Below, in pieces: positions 1 through 6,549 of a stretch of 8,814 nt of DNA. Origin of the DNA: Candidatus Woesearchaeota archaeon (lineage in GTDB: Archaea > Nanobdellota > Nanobdellia > UBA10117); NCBI GenBank assembly GCA_023245115.1, contig JAHFKX010000032.1:1-8814 (forward strand), written 5' to 3'. A program made the position numbers and the translations under genes. Below the pieces are notes generated by a model that was not told where the DNA came from, did no database searches, and was given only the letters and a program-made list of their open reading frames with translations. Each line of letters starts with the position of its first letter. Positions within the stretch are counted from its first letter, which is position 1.

Positions 1-2
1 GA

Positions 3-47
3 AGATATGCCATTGCGCTCCGCTTGGAGTTTTTACTCAGGGATTAA
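3..47 (+). CDS. Possible C-terminal tail of an upstream gene (partial)
   Basis: Frame 3 is open from the window edge to a TAA at 45-47 and gives a 14-residue tail (RYAIALRLEFLLRD) that is compositionally protein-like. The stop lies just before the TATA box of the next gene, as expected in this compact genome. Fourteen codons can be open by chance, so this is only a possibility; a short inverted repeat with a T-run inside the same stretch (18-34) is an alternative reading. No family can be named. Confidence 0.25.
   Translation, partial: RYAIALRLEFLLRD
18..34 (+). terminator. Small hairpin followed by five T
   Basis: CTCC (18-21) and GGAG (26-29) can pair around a GCTT loop, followed at once by TTTTT (30-34). 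This resembles a short terminator for a transcript entering from the left. The stem is only 4 bp and archaeal termination relies mainly on T-runs, so support is weak. Confidence 0.2.
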
Positions 48-57
48 GACATCTATA

Positions 58-63
58 TTTAAA
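58..63 (+). promoter_or_regulatory. TATA box of the small membrane protein gene
   Basis: TTTAAA within an AT-rich tract (52-68) is centred 26.5 nt before the ATG at 87. That is the usual archaeal TATA-to-transcription-start spacing, so transcription should begin at or next to the ATG and give a leaderless mRNA. No Shine-Dalgarno-like sequence precedes the ATG. Confidence 0.6.
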
Positions 64-86
64 TTTTTGTATCTTACCAAATATAT

Positions 87-446
87 ATGGCTCGCGAAAC
101 AAAAAATTTCCTGATTGCAGTCCTCTTCATAATAGTTCTCTATGTATATTTAAATTCGACTAACGCGAACGGCAATACTGTAGCTGAAACAGCGGAAAAA
201 CTGCTAGCGACTGCGGAGCCAACAATAAACCAAGGCGACACTTATGCAGCCAACAACCACACAGTAAAACTTATGAATTTAAACAAGGACGGCGTTGTCG
301 TGCTGGACGTCGACGGTAAAAAGGCAATCATCCGCGGAAAAGACACAGTACGAGTGGATAAATTATCCGTTACGGTCACAGAAACATTTTATGCCGAAGT
401 GGCTGAAGAACGCGCAGCCATGTTCATAGTTTCGGTTTACGCTTAA
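87..446 (+). CDS. Small membrane-anchored protein with extracytoplasmic beta-rich domain, function unknown
   Basis: A 119-residue protein. Residues 1-6 are charged (MARETK) and are followed by one hydrophobic segment at about 7-23, a signal anchor or uncleaved signal peptide that would place the remainder outside the membrane. A linker (about 24-47) leads to a compact region (about 48-119) rich in alternating hydrophobic residues (for example VVVLDVDGKKAIIRG), which suggests a small beta-sandwich ending in a strand (MFIVSVYA). Similar short domains (HTVKL...DGKKA...ETFYAE..EER) occur, from memory, in uncharacterised DPANN surface proteins; I cannot name a family. The ATG at 87 fits a leaderless start from the TATA box at 58-63. 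It converges on the FKBP gene with only 6 bp between the two stop codons. Confidence 0.85.
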   Translation: MARETKNFLIAVLFIIVLYVYLNSTNANGNTVAETAEKLLATAEPTINQGDTYAANNHTVKLMNLNKDGVVVLDVDGKKAIIRGKDTVRVDKLSVTVTETFYAEVAEERAAMFIVSVYA

Positions 447-452
447 GAATAT

Positions 453-1196
453 TTAAACAAACACAATCTCTTTATCTTTTGCATCCTCAATAACTTTTTT
501 CAGCTCTGCCACCAGGCCAGCCTGCATTTCCTTCTCAAGCGCCTTGCCCTCTGGCGTCTTCGCCTTAACTGTGATTTTATTTCCCTCTGCCTGCACTTCG
601 ATGGTGAGGCCGGCAAATTTTTCGCAGATTATTTTAATTTTCTCCGCAATATCAGAAATCTTCCGCAAAACCCTTACGTGATAGGACAATGCCTTGCCAG
701 CCAGTGGGTGATTAAAGTCTAGCGTAACGCGCCCGCCGGAAACCGAACGCACAGTTGCTAAAAGCCCATCAACATTTACCTGCATGCCTGTGACCGGCCT
801 GAATTCCTTGAACTTACTTAGGTTAGTGAGCTGAACAAGCTGTGGATTCCTCTGGCCAAACGCATCCTCAACTGGAATTTCAAAATCGTATTCTTTGCCA
901 ATTTCCTTGCCCTCGAGATTTTTATCAAGGCCCTTGATTAGCATATCCTTGCCGATGATAGCAAAAGCGGGTCCGTACTTCTGGCCTTCCCGATAAACTC
1001 CTTCTTTCTTTGCTATTTCTTCGGAAGATAAGTCAAAAATCTGGCCATTCCCTTTAATTCTGCCAACGAAGTCAAATTCAACAAAATCACCTTTCACAAG
1101 GCGACTAGCTGAGCCGTGCTCAGTTTTTGGTGCAGCAGCTAAGGCATTGCCTGCAGAACTTTGCGAACCAACTGGCTGTTTAGACTTGCCGGCCAT
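453..1196 (-). CDS. Long-type archaeal FKBP peptidyl-prolyl cis-trans isomerase with IF (SlyD-like) insert
   Basis: A 247-residue cytosolic prolyl isomerase and chaperone that speeds cis-trans isomerisation of X-Pro bonds during folding. Residues 1-32 are a flexible Ala/Ser/Gly/Gln-rich extension without a membrane segment. The FKBP fold begins at about 36 (GDFVEFDFVGRIKGNGQIFD) and continues through FAIIGKDMLIKGLD (78-91) and FEIPVEDAFGQRNP (105-118). The IF chaperone insert spans about 119-158, and the fold closes with LDFNHPLAGKALSYHVRVL (159-177). An extra C-terminal domain (about 181-247) is typical of the long archaeal FKBPs such as the M. jannaschii 26-kDa type. An upstream ATG at 1208 would add four residues, but the ATG at 1196 lies 26.5 nt from the TATA centre whereas 1208 is too close, so I chose 1196. 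Assignment is firm; clients are unknown. Confidence 0.95.
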   Translation of the reverse strand: MAGKSKQPVGSQSSAGNALAAAPKTEHGSASRLVKGDFVEFDFVGRIKGNGQIFDLSSEEIAKKEGVYREGQKYGPAFAIIGKDMLIKGLDKNLEGKEIGKEYDFEIPVEDAFGQRNPQLVQLTNLSKFKEFRPVTGMQVNVDGLLATVRSVSGGRVTLDFNHPLAGKALSYHVRVLRKISDIAEKIKIICEKFAGLTIEVQAEGNKITVKAKTPEGKALEKEMQAGLVAELKKVIEDAKDKEIVFV

Positions 1197-1217
1197 ATAA
1201 ATTGACAAAACATATGG

Positions 1218-1226
1218 TTTTTAAAT
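1218..1226. promoter_or_regulatory. Shared bidirectional TATA box between FKBP and transglutaminase-like genes
   Basis: TTTTTAAAT contains the palindrome TTTAAA (1220-1225, centre 1222.5). The ATG of the minus-strand FKBP gene (1196) lies 26.5 nt away and the ATG of the plus-strand gene (1247) 24.5 nt away. No second TATA-like element with suitable spacing is visible in the 50-bp divergent region, so one box probably directs two leaderless transcripts. Confidence 0.55.
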
Positions 1227-1246
1227 GTATGCAGATACAACTACAT

Positions 1247-2905
1247 ATGCGGCCACACGTATTATTTATACTGTTATTAATCCTGCCAATAGTATCTGCA
1301 GCCGAGACTTTTGACCCGCGCGGCACTTCATATTTAGAAGCAAATTATTCTATCCAAGGCACGATAACTGTAAATCCAACCAGCGACACAGTTTCTTATG
1401 TATCCGCGAAGCTTTATGCATACCCAAAAGAAACCGAAGCACTACATATTTCAGAAATAAAAACATCGCCGCAGGCAACTTTTTCAGGGGATGGCGAGCA
1501 GGCTTCATACGTATTTGAGTGGAGAAATTTAGAAGCTGGAAATTACTATTATGACCTTTCCGCTAATATAAAAAATTCAAATTATTTGCCAAAAGTTTAT
1601 AAAAAAATAAAATTTCCGTTCGAAGTGCCCAGTGATTTAAAAAAATATACAATTCCAACGGAAAAAACTGAATCTGGCGACGCAGAAATAAAAGCAACTG
1701 CCAACGAGCTTGCCGCTGGCGAGGATGATGCGTACAGAATTATGTTCAAAATTGCTGGCTGGGTGCACTCGAACGTAGATTATGATGAATCTGCCTGGCA
1801 AGGCGTGGCATCGGCAAAAGACGTGCTTAGGACAAAGCGCGGCGTATGTGATGAATACACAAATTTATACATGGCATTAATGCGCTCCATCGGTTTTCCT
1901 GCCAGATATAAAGTCGGTTCAGTTTATACAAACATACCGAGCGTTAATGATTTTCAGTATCATGCCTGGGCCGAAGTCTGGCTGCCTGATGCGGGCTGGG
2001 TGCCGGTCGATACAACATTTGCCGAGTATGGCTGGCTTGACCCAACACATATCGAAGTGATGGATTCGCAAATTGTTGAACCCGCGTCACTAAGCTACAA
2101 ATGGCGAAATGGCGACGTAACAACCTCAACAATAAAATCAAATGTAAAAATTATTGAAAAAAAGGACCGCCTGCCAAATATTGTCAAAACAGAAGCTTGG
2201 CTACAGGAGGCGTACGCTCGACAGGGCAGCTACAATATATTTTGGCTAGAATTAAAAAATAATGCAGATTTTTATATTCACACGTCAGCTACGCTTACCA
2301 AAGGCCTGCCAATCTGGCCTGTCGATAAAAACCAGAAAGACGTTCTACTGGCACCGCATAGTTCCGAAACAGTTGGCTGGCTATTCAAAGCACCACCAGA
2401 CTCTGACGCGAGATACATTTATTTATATGGTTTTGAAGCGGAAACACTATTCAGCGGCGAGCCTGCAAACTCAACGCTGCAAATATCCGAGGACGGCAAA
2501 TACTTATCACGCGCGGAAGCTGAATCGCTGCTCAACTCTTCAGAAAATGCGCGGAGTGAAACACATGGCAAGCCAATTATATCATTTGAGGAAAAAATAC
2601 CAAAAATAATTTATACGGGCAATGCATACCAATTTGGCATAACTGTAAAAAATTCTGGGAATGCGCCCGCGGAGCACGTAGTGGTGTGTGTTGATGGCCA
2701 GTGCGACGCTAAATATGTTGGAATAAATGAAGAAACTCTTTTCAATTTTACAGTTATTGCAGTTCAAGGAAAGAATATAAACCGCATAGGTATAATATCT
2801 AATGACTATTCTTCGGCAAAAGACATAATAACATATGCTTCCGAAAAAACAATTTTTATCAAAATTAAAGAATTTTTCACACAGCTATTATCGCTATTTC
2901 ATTAA
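1247..2905 (+). CDS. Secreted transglutaminase-like (cysteine protease fold) protein with C-terminal Ig-like domain
   Basis: A 552-residue exported protein. Residues 1-19 form a clear signal peptide (MRPH, then a VLFILLLILPIV core, then SAA before E20). An N-terminal beta-rich region (about 20-150) resembles archaeal surface-protein modules. The transglutaminase-like core (about 150-265) holds the triad: Cys201 in GVCDEYTN, His239 in YHAWAEVW, Asp255 in VPVDTTF. Members of this fold act as proteases, amidases or crosslinkers on proteins or glycan peptides; the substrate cannot be read from sequence. A second beta domain with ITVKNSGNAPAEHVVVCVDG (about 465-535) looks CARDB/Ig-like. The end (IFIKIKEFFTQLLSLFH) is amphipathic rather than a clear transmembrane anchor. 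A TTG-initiated reading from 1202 would bury the signal peptide; the ATG at 1247 fits the TATA spacing. Its 3' end overlaps the convergent M50-like gene by 12 bp. Confidence 0.9.
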   Translation: MRPHVLFILLLILPIVSAAETFDPRGTSYLEANYSIQGTITVNPTSDTVSYVSAKLYAYPKETEALHISEIKTSPQATFSGDGEQASYVFEWRNLEAGNYYYDLSANIKNSNYLPKVYKKIKFPFEVPSDLKKYTIPTEKTESGDAEIKATANELAAGEDDAYRIMFKIAGWVHSNVDYDESAWQGVASAKDVLRTKRGVCDEYTNLYMALMRSIGFPARYKVGSVYTNIPSVNDFQYHAWAEVWLPDAGWVPVDTTFAEYGWLDPTHIEVMDSQIVEPASLSYKWRNGDVTTSTIKSNVKIIEKKDRLPNIVKTEAWLQEAYARQGSYNIFWLELKNNADFYIHTSATLTKGLPIWPVDKNQKDVLLAPHSSETVGWLFKAPPDSDARYIYLYGFEAETLFSGEPANSTLQISEDGKYLSRAEAESLLNSSENARSETHGKPIISFEEKIPKIIYTGNAYQFGITVKNSGNAPAEHVVVCVDGQCDAKYVGINEETLFNFTVIAVQGKNINRIGIISNDYSSAKDIITYASEKTIFIKIKEFFTQLLSLFH

Positions 2906-3322
2906 ACTTAATATTACGAAGCCATCTGTGCCGCTAGTTGGTATGATGTTCGCCAAGAATGCCAGCAGCGCAACAACAGCAAATGACTGTAAAAATAATC
3001 TTACAAAACTGTTTTTAATTTTGACGCAGGCTAGAAAAATAAACAGTACTACGAACGCCGCTAAATTCACGGCCGGACCTGCCAGAGCAATCCAAAAATC
3101 CTGTTTAGCAGTTGTTTTGGGCAAATAACTTGTTTCTGCCATTGGCTTGCCATTCAGCGCAAAACCAAAACCGGATTCTGTTATGTTAAATGTAATTTTT
3201 GGTTCTGCCCCGTAATAACTCGCAACAGCATAGTGGCCTGCTTCGTGCATAACTATATTTACAGACAGAGAAAAAACCGCAGATAAAACCAAACCAGCAA
3301 TAATTATAACGTCTCGTATCAT
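2894..3322 (-). CDS. Minimal M50-like (site-2 protease type) membrane zinc metalloprotease
   Basis: A 142-residue integral membrane protein. The zinc motif HEAGH is at 26-30 (ligands His26 and His30, catalytic Glu27) inside the first hydrophobic segment (about 5-25). A second segment begins FWIALAGPAVNLA (76-88), matching the conserved GPxxN helix of M50 proteases. The last segment carries NIIPTSGTDG (125-134), whose Asp133 is the expected third zinc ligand (family form NxxPxxxxDG). Family members cleave substrates within the membrane. At 142 residues it is close to the bare catalytic core, with no PDZ or CBS domain. The ATG at 3322 is chosen over a TTG at 3334 because the TATA box is centred 25.5 nt upstream of it. 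The gene is flanked by convergent and tandem genes, so its substrate is not suggested by context. Confidence 0.88.
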   Translation of the reverse strand: MIRDVIIIAGLVLSAVFSLSVNIVMHEAGHYAVASYYGAEPKITFNITESGFGFALNGKPMAETSYLPKTTAKQDFWIALAGPAVNLAAFVVLFIFLACVKIKNSFVRLFLQSFAVVALLAFLANIIPTSGTDGFVILSLMK

Positions 3323-3344
3323 TTTAAAATACAAACCGAAAATC

Positions 3345-3350
3345 TTAAAA
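3345..3350 (-). promoter_or_regulatory. TATA box of the M50-like protease gene
   Basis: Read on the minus strand this is TTTTAA within CTTTTAAG, centred 25.5 nt before the ATG at 3322. It lies in the 48-bp gap after the Ca2+ ATPase stop codon and supports separate, leaderless transcription of the protease gene. Confidence 0.5.
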
Positions 3351-3370
3351 GACTGTCGCTAGTGCACGAT

Positions 3371-6058
3371 TTACGCAACGATAGCTGCTGTATCGTATTG
3401 AGCAACATCTTTGTAAAGCTGCTTCTTTATCTCAACAGCTATTACAACTATTACTCCTACTGCTAATATCGCGCCCCATTGAACTGGCCCAAGCGGTACA
3501 GTACCAAACGCCTTTTGCAGCTGCGGCACATAAATAACCAACAACTGCAGGACAATTGACGAGGCAACAGCGCCAACCAAATATTTATTACTAAAAATAC
3601 CTGAAAATGCGGATTTTGTCTCTGATCGTGAATTGAACACATTAAACATTTCTACAACTACCAGCGTTGTAAATGCGACAGTCCTTGCTAACTCCAAACT
3701 GGCACCGCTTAGTAACTCAAACTTAAACAGGCCCAAAGCGCCGAATAGCATGACAATGCCGACAAGCAATATCGTACTAACCATATTATTGCTGATTATT
3801 GCATCATTCATCGAACGCGGTTTTTTCAACATTACATCGCGTTCGGCAGGATCAAAGGCAAGTGCAACCGCAGGCAGGCCATCGGTCAGAAAATTCATCC
3901 AAAGTATTTGGACTGCTATTAATGGGAGCGGCAGGCCGACAAGCGAGGCGCCTAATATTACTAAGACCTCGCCAACATTTGAACTTAATAAATAAAGCAC
4001 AAACTTTTTTATGTTATCATATACGCCACGACCAATCTCAACCGCCTTGACTATTGTGGCAAAATTATCATCTTCGAGAATCATAACTGAAGCTTCCTTT
4101 GCCACATCAGTTCCGGAGCCCATGCCAATACCTATGTCCGCTTTCTTCAGGGCAGGCGCATCGTTTATTCCATCACCAGTCATAGCTACTACTTTGTTTT
4201 TTTCTTGCAAGGCTCGAATAATTCGTAATTTATGCTCTGGCGTAACTCGCGCAAAAATTCCCACACGCAGTATCCGTTCTGCCAACTTTTTATCAGCTAA
4301 CTTATCAAGTTCTGTCCCGTCAACTACGTCGCCGCGCAGGCCAATCTGCTGTGCAATGGCTCTTGCAGTCAGCGCGTGGTCACCCGTAACCATAATCACT
4401 TTTATGCCTGCTATTTCACAAGCCTTGAGTGCATTTTTTATTTCTGGCCGTGGCGGGTCTATCATGCCTTGCAGGCCAAGGAAAACCAAATCGGACTCAA
4501 CATTTTCAATTGTATAATCTTTTACGGTCTGCAAAATATCTTTTTCCGCAAAGGCAAGGACTCTCAACGCCTGTGATGCCAAAGCGGCATTAGCTTTAAG
4601 AATTTCTTTTCTATCATACGAAGTTAAAAACTTAACGCGGCCGTTTTTCATTATAAATTTGCACTTTGATAAAACGCTTTCTGGCGCACCCTTTACGAAT
4701 GCAAAAACCTTGTTACCACGCTTTGCTACTACCCCCATGCGCTTTCGCATGGCATCAAAAGACAGCTCTGCGATCTCTGCGTAATCCGATTTTAATGCAT
4801 TTTCGTTAAAGCCGGCCTTGCGGGCAGAAACCAATAGCGCCGCTTCAGTCGGATCACCCGAAATTTGCCATCCAGCCTTGTCGCGATAGAGCGAAGCATT
4901 ATTACAAAGCGCACCGCAAACAAACATTTTTGCTAATTCATTCTCATTCTTCAAATCAACTTCTTTACCTTCAAACAAAATATCGCCATCGGGAATATAA
5001 CCTTGGCCTTCAGCAGAAAAGTGCCTGCCATTTGCAAAAATTTCCTTAACTGTCATCTGGTTTTTAGTCAGTGTACCAGTTTTATCGGAACAAATAACTG
5101 AACAACTGCCAAGTGTTTCCGCCGCAGCCAACTTACGCATAATTGACTTAGACTTTGCTAACTTCTGAACACCTATCGCAAGTCCTATTGTTATGACTGC
5201 TGGCAAACCTTCTGGCACAACTGCAACCGCTAGTGAGATTGATGTCAATGCAGTGTCTATAATATTTAAACCACGAAAATACTCAACTGCAAAAACAACT
5301 GCTGAAATCAAAATTATTAACATACCGAGCGTCTTTGAAAGACTTGTAAGTTTTTTTTGCATCGGCGTTTGGTCTGCCTTGATTTCCTCTATCTGCGTAG
5401 CTATTTTGCCGATTTCTGTTTGTCGGCCAGTGCCAACCACTAACGCCTTACCTTTACCGCGCACGACAACAGAATTCATAAACACCATATTTTTTCTTTC
5501 TGCCAAAACTGCATCCTGGCTCAGCTCGCCCAGTAGTTTTCCAACTGGTGTTGACTCACCGGTCAGCGTCGACTCATCAACTGCCAAACTCAAAACTTCT
5601 ATTAGTCGCGCATCCGCTGGCACTTTATCACCAGACATCAAACTTATTACATCGCCTGGCACAACATCCTCAGAAAAAATTTCAATTTCTTTCCCGTCCC
5701 TGATTACGTGGGCCTTAGATGCTGCGAATTTCTCGAGCGCTTCTATTGCCCTCTCAGCACGATATTCTTGAAAGAAACCTATGACTGCATTCAGTACAAT
5801 TATAATAAATATGACTATCGCATCTAATATATTGCCAAGGTAAGCAGATAAAATCGTGGCAAAAATTAGTATGGCTATTAGAACTGACTTAAACTGATTT
5901 AGAAAAATAACTGCTGGCGATATCCTTTTTTTCCGCTCAATTTTGTTTGGGCCAAACTCGTCTAGCCTTTTTTCTGCTTCTTTCTGCAGCAAACCGCCCG
6001 GCTGCGATTTAAGGCCGCCAAACACAGCCTCAAGCTTCTCACTCCAATATTGAGCCAT
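3371..6058 (-). CDS. P-type Ca2+-transporting ATPase (type IIA, SERCA/PMR1-like)
   Basis: An 895-residue membrane pump that uses ATP to move Ca2+ out of the cytoplasm. In order: N-terminal cation-ATPase domain (1-60), M1-M2 (about 55-97), actuator domain with TGES at 166-169, M3-M4 with PEGLP at 282-286, phosphorylation site DKTGTLT with Asp325, nucleotide domain with KGAPE (456-460), hinge MTGDGIND (626-633), and M5-M10 to the end. Residues matching the Ca2+ ligands of SERCA are present: Glu283 (M4), Asn694 and Glu697 (M5, SSNVGE), Asn722, Thr725 and Asp726 (M6, MNFLTDGLP), and Glu803 (M8, VVVEMFN). Both Ca2+ sites therefore look intact, although Mn2+ transport by a PMR1-like pump cannot be excluded. 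Length is normal for the family and nothing is broken. The ATG at 6058 fits a leaderless start from the TATA box at 6081-6086. Confidence 0.97.
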   Translation of the reverse strand: MAQYWSEKLEAVFGGLKSQPGGLLQKEAEKRLDEFGPNKIERKKRISPAVIFLNQFKSVLIAILIFATILSAYLGNILDAIVIFIIIVLNAVIGFFQEYRAERAIEALEKFAASKAHVIRDGKEIEIFSEDVVPGDVISLMSGDKVPADARLIEVLSLAVDESTLTGESTPVGKLLGELSQDAVLAERKNMVFMNSVVVRGKGKALVVGTGRQTEIGKIATQIEEIKADQTPMQKKLTSLSKTLGMLIILISAVVFAVEYFRGLNIIDTALTSISLAVAVVPEGLPAVITIGLAIGVQKLAKSKSIMRKLAAAETLGSCSVICSDKTGTLTKNQMTVKEIFANGRHFSAEGQGYIPDGDILFEGKEVDLKNENELAKMFVCGALCNNASLYRDKAGWQISGDPTEAALLVSARKAGFNENALKSDYAEIAELSFDAMRKRMGVVAKRGNKVFAFVKGAPESVLSKCKFIMKNGRVKFLTSYDRKEILKANAALASQALRVLAFAEKDILQTVKDYTIENVESDLVFLGLQGMIDPPRPEIKNALKACEIAGIKVIMVTGDHALTARAIAQQIGLRGDVVDGTELDKLADKKLAERILRVGIFARVTPEHKLRIIRALQEKNKVVAMTGDGINDAPALKKADIGIGMGSGTDVAKEASVMILEDDNFATIVKAVEIGRGVYDNIKKFVLYLLSSNVGEVLVILGASLVGLPLPLIAVQILWMNFLTDGLPAVALAFDPAERDVMLKKPRSMNDAIISNNMVSTILLVGIVMLFGALGLFKFELLSGASLELARTVAFTTLVVVEMFNVFNSRSETKSAFSGIFSNKYLVGAVASSIVLQLLVIYVPQLQKAFGTVPLGPVQWGAILAVGVIVVIAVEIKKQLYKDVAQYDTAAIVA

Positions 6059-6080
6059 ATGAAATTAGCATAACACGAAT

Positions 6081-6086
6081 ATAAAA
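6081..6086 (-). promoter_or_regulatory. TATA box of the Ca2+ ATPase gene
   Basis: Minus-strand TTTTAT centred 25.5 nt before the ATG at 6058. It occupies the 29-bp gap between the DUF357 stop codon and the ATPase start, so the ATPase is probably transcribed from its own promoter, perhaps with read-through from the gene before it. Confidence 0.5.
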
Positions 6087-6087
6087 G

Positions 6088-6360
6088 TTATTCGCCTATT
6101 GTAAAAACTTTCCTGAGCTCCTTTGGCACATTAAAAAAACCAAGTTTTAATCCGGCATCGATATATGCCCATGATATTATTTCTGCTTCAAAAGCTTCTA
6201 TGAATTTCTCATTTTTGTAAAAATATTTGCCGTCCTCAAAATATCGTTTTGCAAAATCATAAAACTCATCAGCGAGTGCGCTTTTTTTCGCAAACTCCAG
6301 CTTACCAAATACAACATTCATTCGATTAATTTCTTTTTCTGCCGCACCACTGATATCCAT
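6088..6360 (-). CDS. DUF357 family protein
   Basis: A 90-residue, largely helical protein. The centre and C-terminal half (RYFEDGKYFYKNEKFIEAFE, then AYIDAGLKLGFF at about 65-76) match the conserved pattern of archaeal DUF357 proteins (YxxDAKYF..GDY..AF....WLDAGVRLGLF). The family is nearly confined to archaea, is usually 75-95 residues long, and has no established function; the fold resembles helical-repeat or HEPN-like bundles, which is inference. The frame is open upstream into tRNA-Phe, but the first ATG outside the tRNA is at 6360, only 6 nt (TTTAAA) after the tRNA 3' end. No separate promoter at the usual distance is evident, so co-transcription with tRNA-Phe is likely. Confidence 0.85.
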   Translation of the reverse strand: MDISGAAEKEINRMNVVFGKLEFAKKSALADEFYDFAKRYFEDGKYFYKNEKFIEAFEAEIISWAYIDAGLKLGFFNVPKELRKVFTIGE

Positions 6361-6402
6361 TTTAAATGGGACAAGAGGGATTTGAACCCTCGACCCCACG
6401 AT

Positions 6403-6438
6403 TTCTATGGCCCCTTTCTTTCACAAAAAAGGCTGCTG
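6403..6438 (-). other. Canonical-position (37/38) intron of tRNA-Phe, 36 nt
   Basis: It lies between G37 (6439) and A38 (6402). A BHB-like fold is possible: exon CTGA (6444-6441) opposite intron ATAG (6408-6405) gives two Watson-Crick pairs, one G-T wobble and one A-A mismatch, flanked by 3-nt bulges AGC and AAA with cuts after their second nucleotides. The intron body forms an 8-bp stem (6432-6425 with 6420-6413) capped by GTGA, a GNRA tetraloop. The central helix is imperfect, so exact ends could shift by a nucleotide within the AAA run. Confidence 0.8.
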
Positions 6439-6455
6439 CTTCAGTCGTGTGCTCT

Positions 6456-6498
6456 TTCCTGTTAAGGAAATTAGCGAAATTAGCTAATTTCAGTATAT
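6456..6498 (-). other. D-loop (20/21) intron of tRNA-Phe, 43 nt
   Basis: Exon CCTG (6504-6501) pairs perfectly with intron CAGG (6461-6458), giving the 4-bp core of a BHB. The bulges are GGA (6500-6498) and AAA (6457-6455), each cut after its second nucleotide. Joining gives the standard D-loop AGCCTGGGA. Inside, GAAATTAGC can pair with GCTAATTTC around a 7-nt loop. An alternative hairpin TTTCCT-TAAC-AGGAAA at the 3' end would compete with the BHB helix. Confidence 0.8.
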
Positions 6499-6541
6499 CC
6501 CAGGCTGAGCTATTGTCCCACAAACAAGCACTAAAAATTAG

Positions 6542-6549
6542 TTATTAAA
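6542..6549 (-). promoter_or_regulatory. TATA box of tRNA-Phe
   Basis: Minus-strand TTTAATAA is centred 26.5 nt before the first nucleotide of tRNA-Phe (6519). It overlaps the end of the upstream coding region (stop at 6545-6547). A TTTTT run on the minus strand (6537-6533) between box and tRNA could also terminate the upstream operon. Confidence 0.5.

Larger units (their letters stand above)
6367..6519 (-). tRNA. tRNA-Phe(GAA) with two introns
   Basis: Read from 6519 to 6367: acceptor GGGACAA pairs with TTGTCCC (6374-6368), discriminator A at 6367. D-stem GCTC (6510-6507) pairs with GAGC (6454-6451). Anticodon stem CACGA (6449-6445) pairs with TCGTG (6401-6397). T-stem GAGGG pairs with CCCTC around TTCAAAT. 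The anticodon GAA is at 6442-6440 in the loop CTGAAG-A, as in other archaeal tRNA-Phe. The cloverleaf closes only if two inserts are removed: 43 nt in the D-loop (6498-6456) and 36 nt at the canonical 37/38 site (6438-6403). The mature RNA is then 74 nt with D-loop AGCCTGGGA, G18G19, and a G15-C48 pair. CCA is not encoded. A TATA-like box lies 26.5 nt upstream of nucleotide 1. Confidence 0.93.

Noticed and set aside
1202..1246. Longer reading of the transglutaminase-like gene from a TTG at 1202
   Set aside because: It would put 15 residues before a clear signal peptide and start upstream of the TATA box; the ATG at 1247 fits both signals.
4011..4517. Plus-strand open frame of 168 codons opposite the Ca2+ ATPase
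   Set aside because: It is antisense to a highly conserved ATPase region and its Ser/Pro/Arg/Ile-rich product looks like a shadow frame; the same applies to the 192-codon plus frame at 5193-5771.
6361..6399. DUF357 reading frame extended upstream into tRNA-Phe
   Set aside because: The added 13 codons translate the tRNA T-arm and acceptor stem; the first ATG after the tRNA, at 6360, starts the conserved region.
6474..6491. Palindrome GAAATTAGCTAATTTC as a regulator binding site
   Set aside because: It lies inside the tRNA-Phe D-loop intron and is better explained as intron stem-loop structure.
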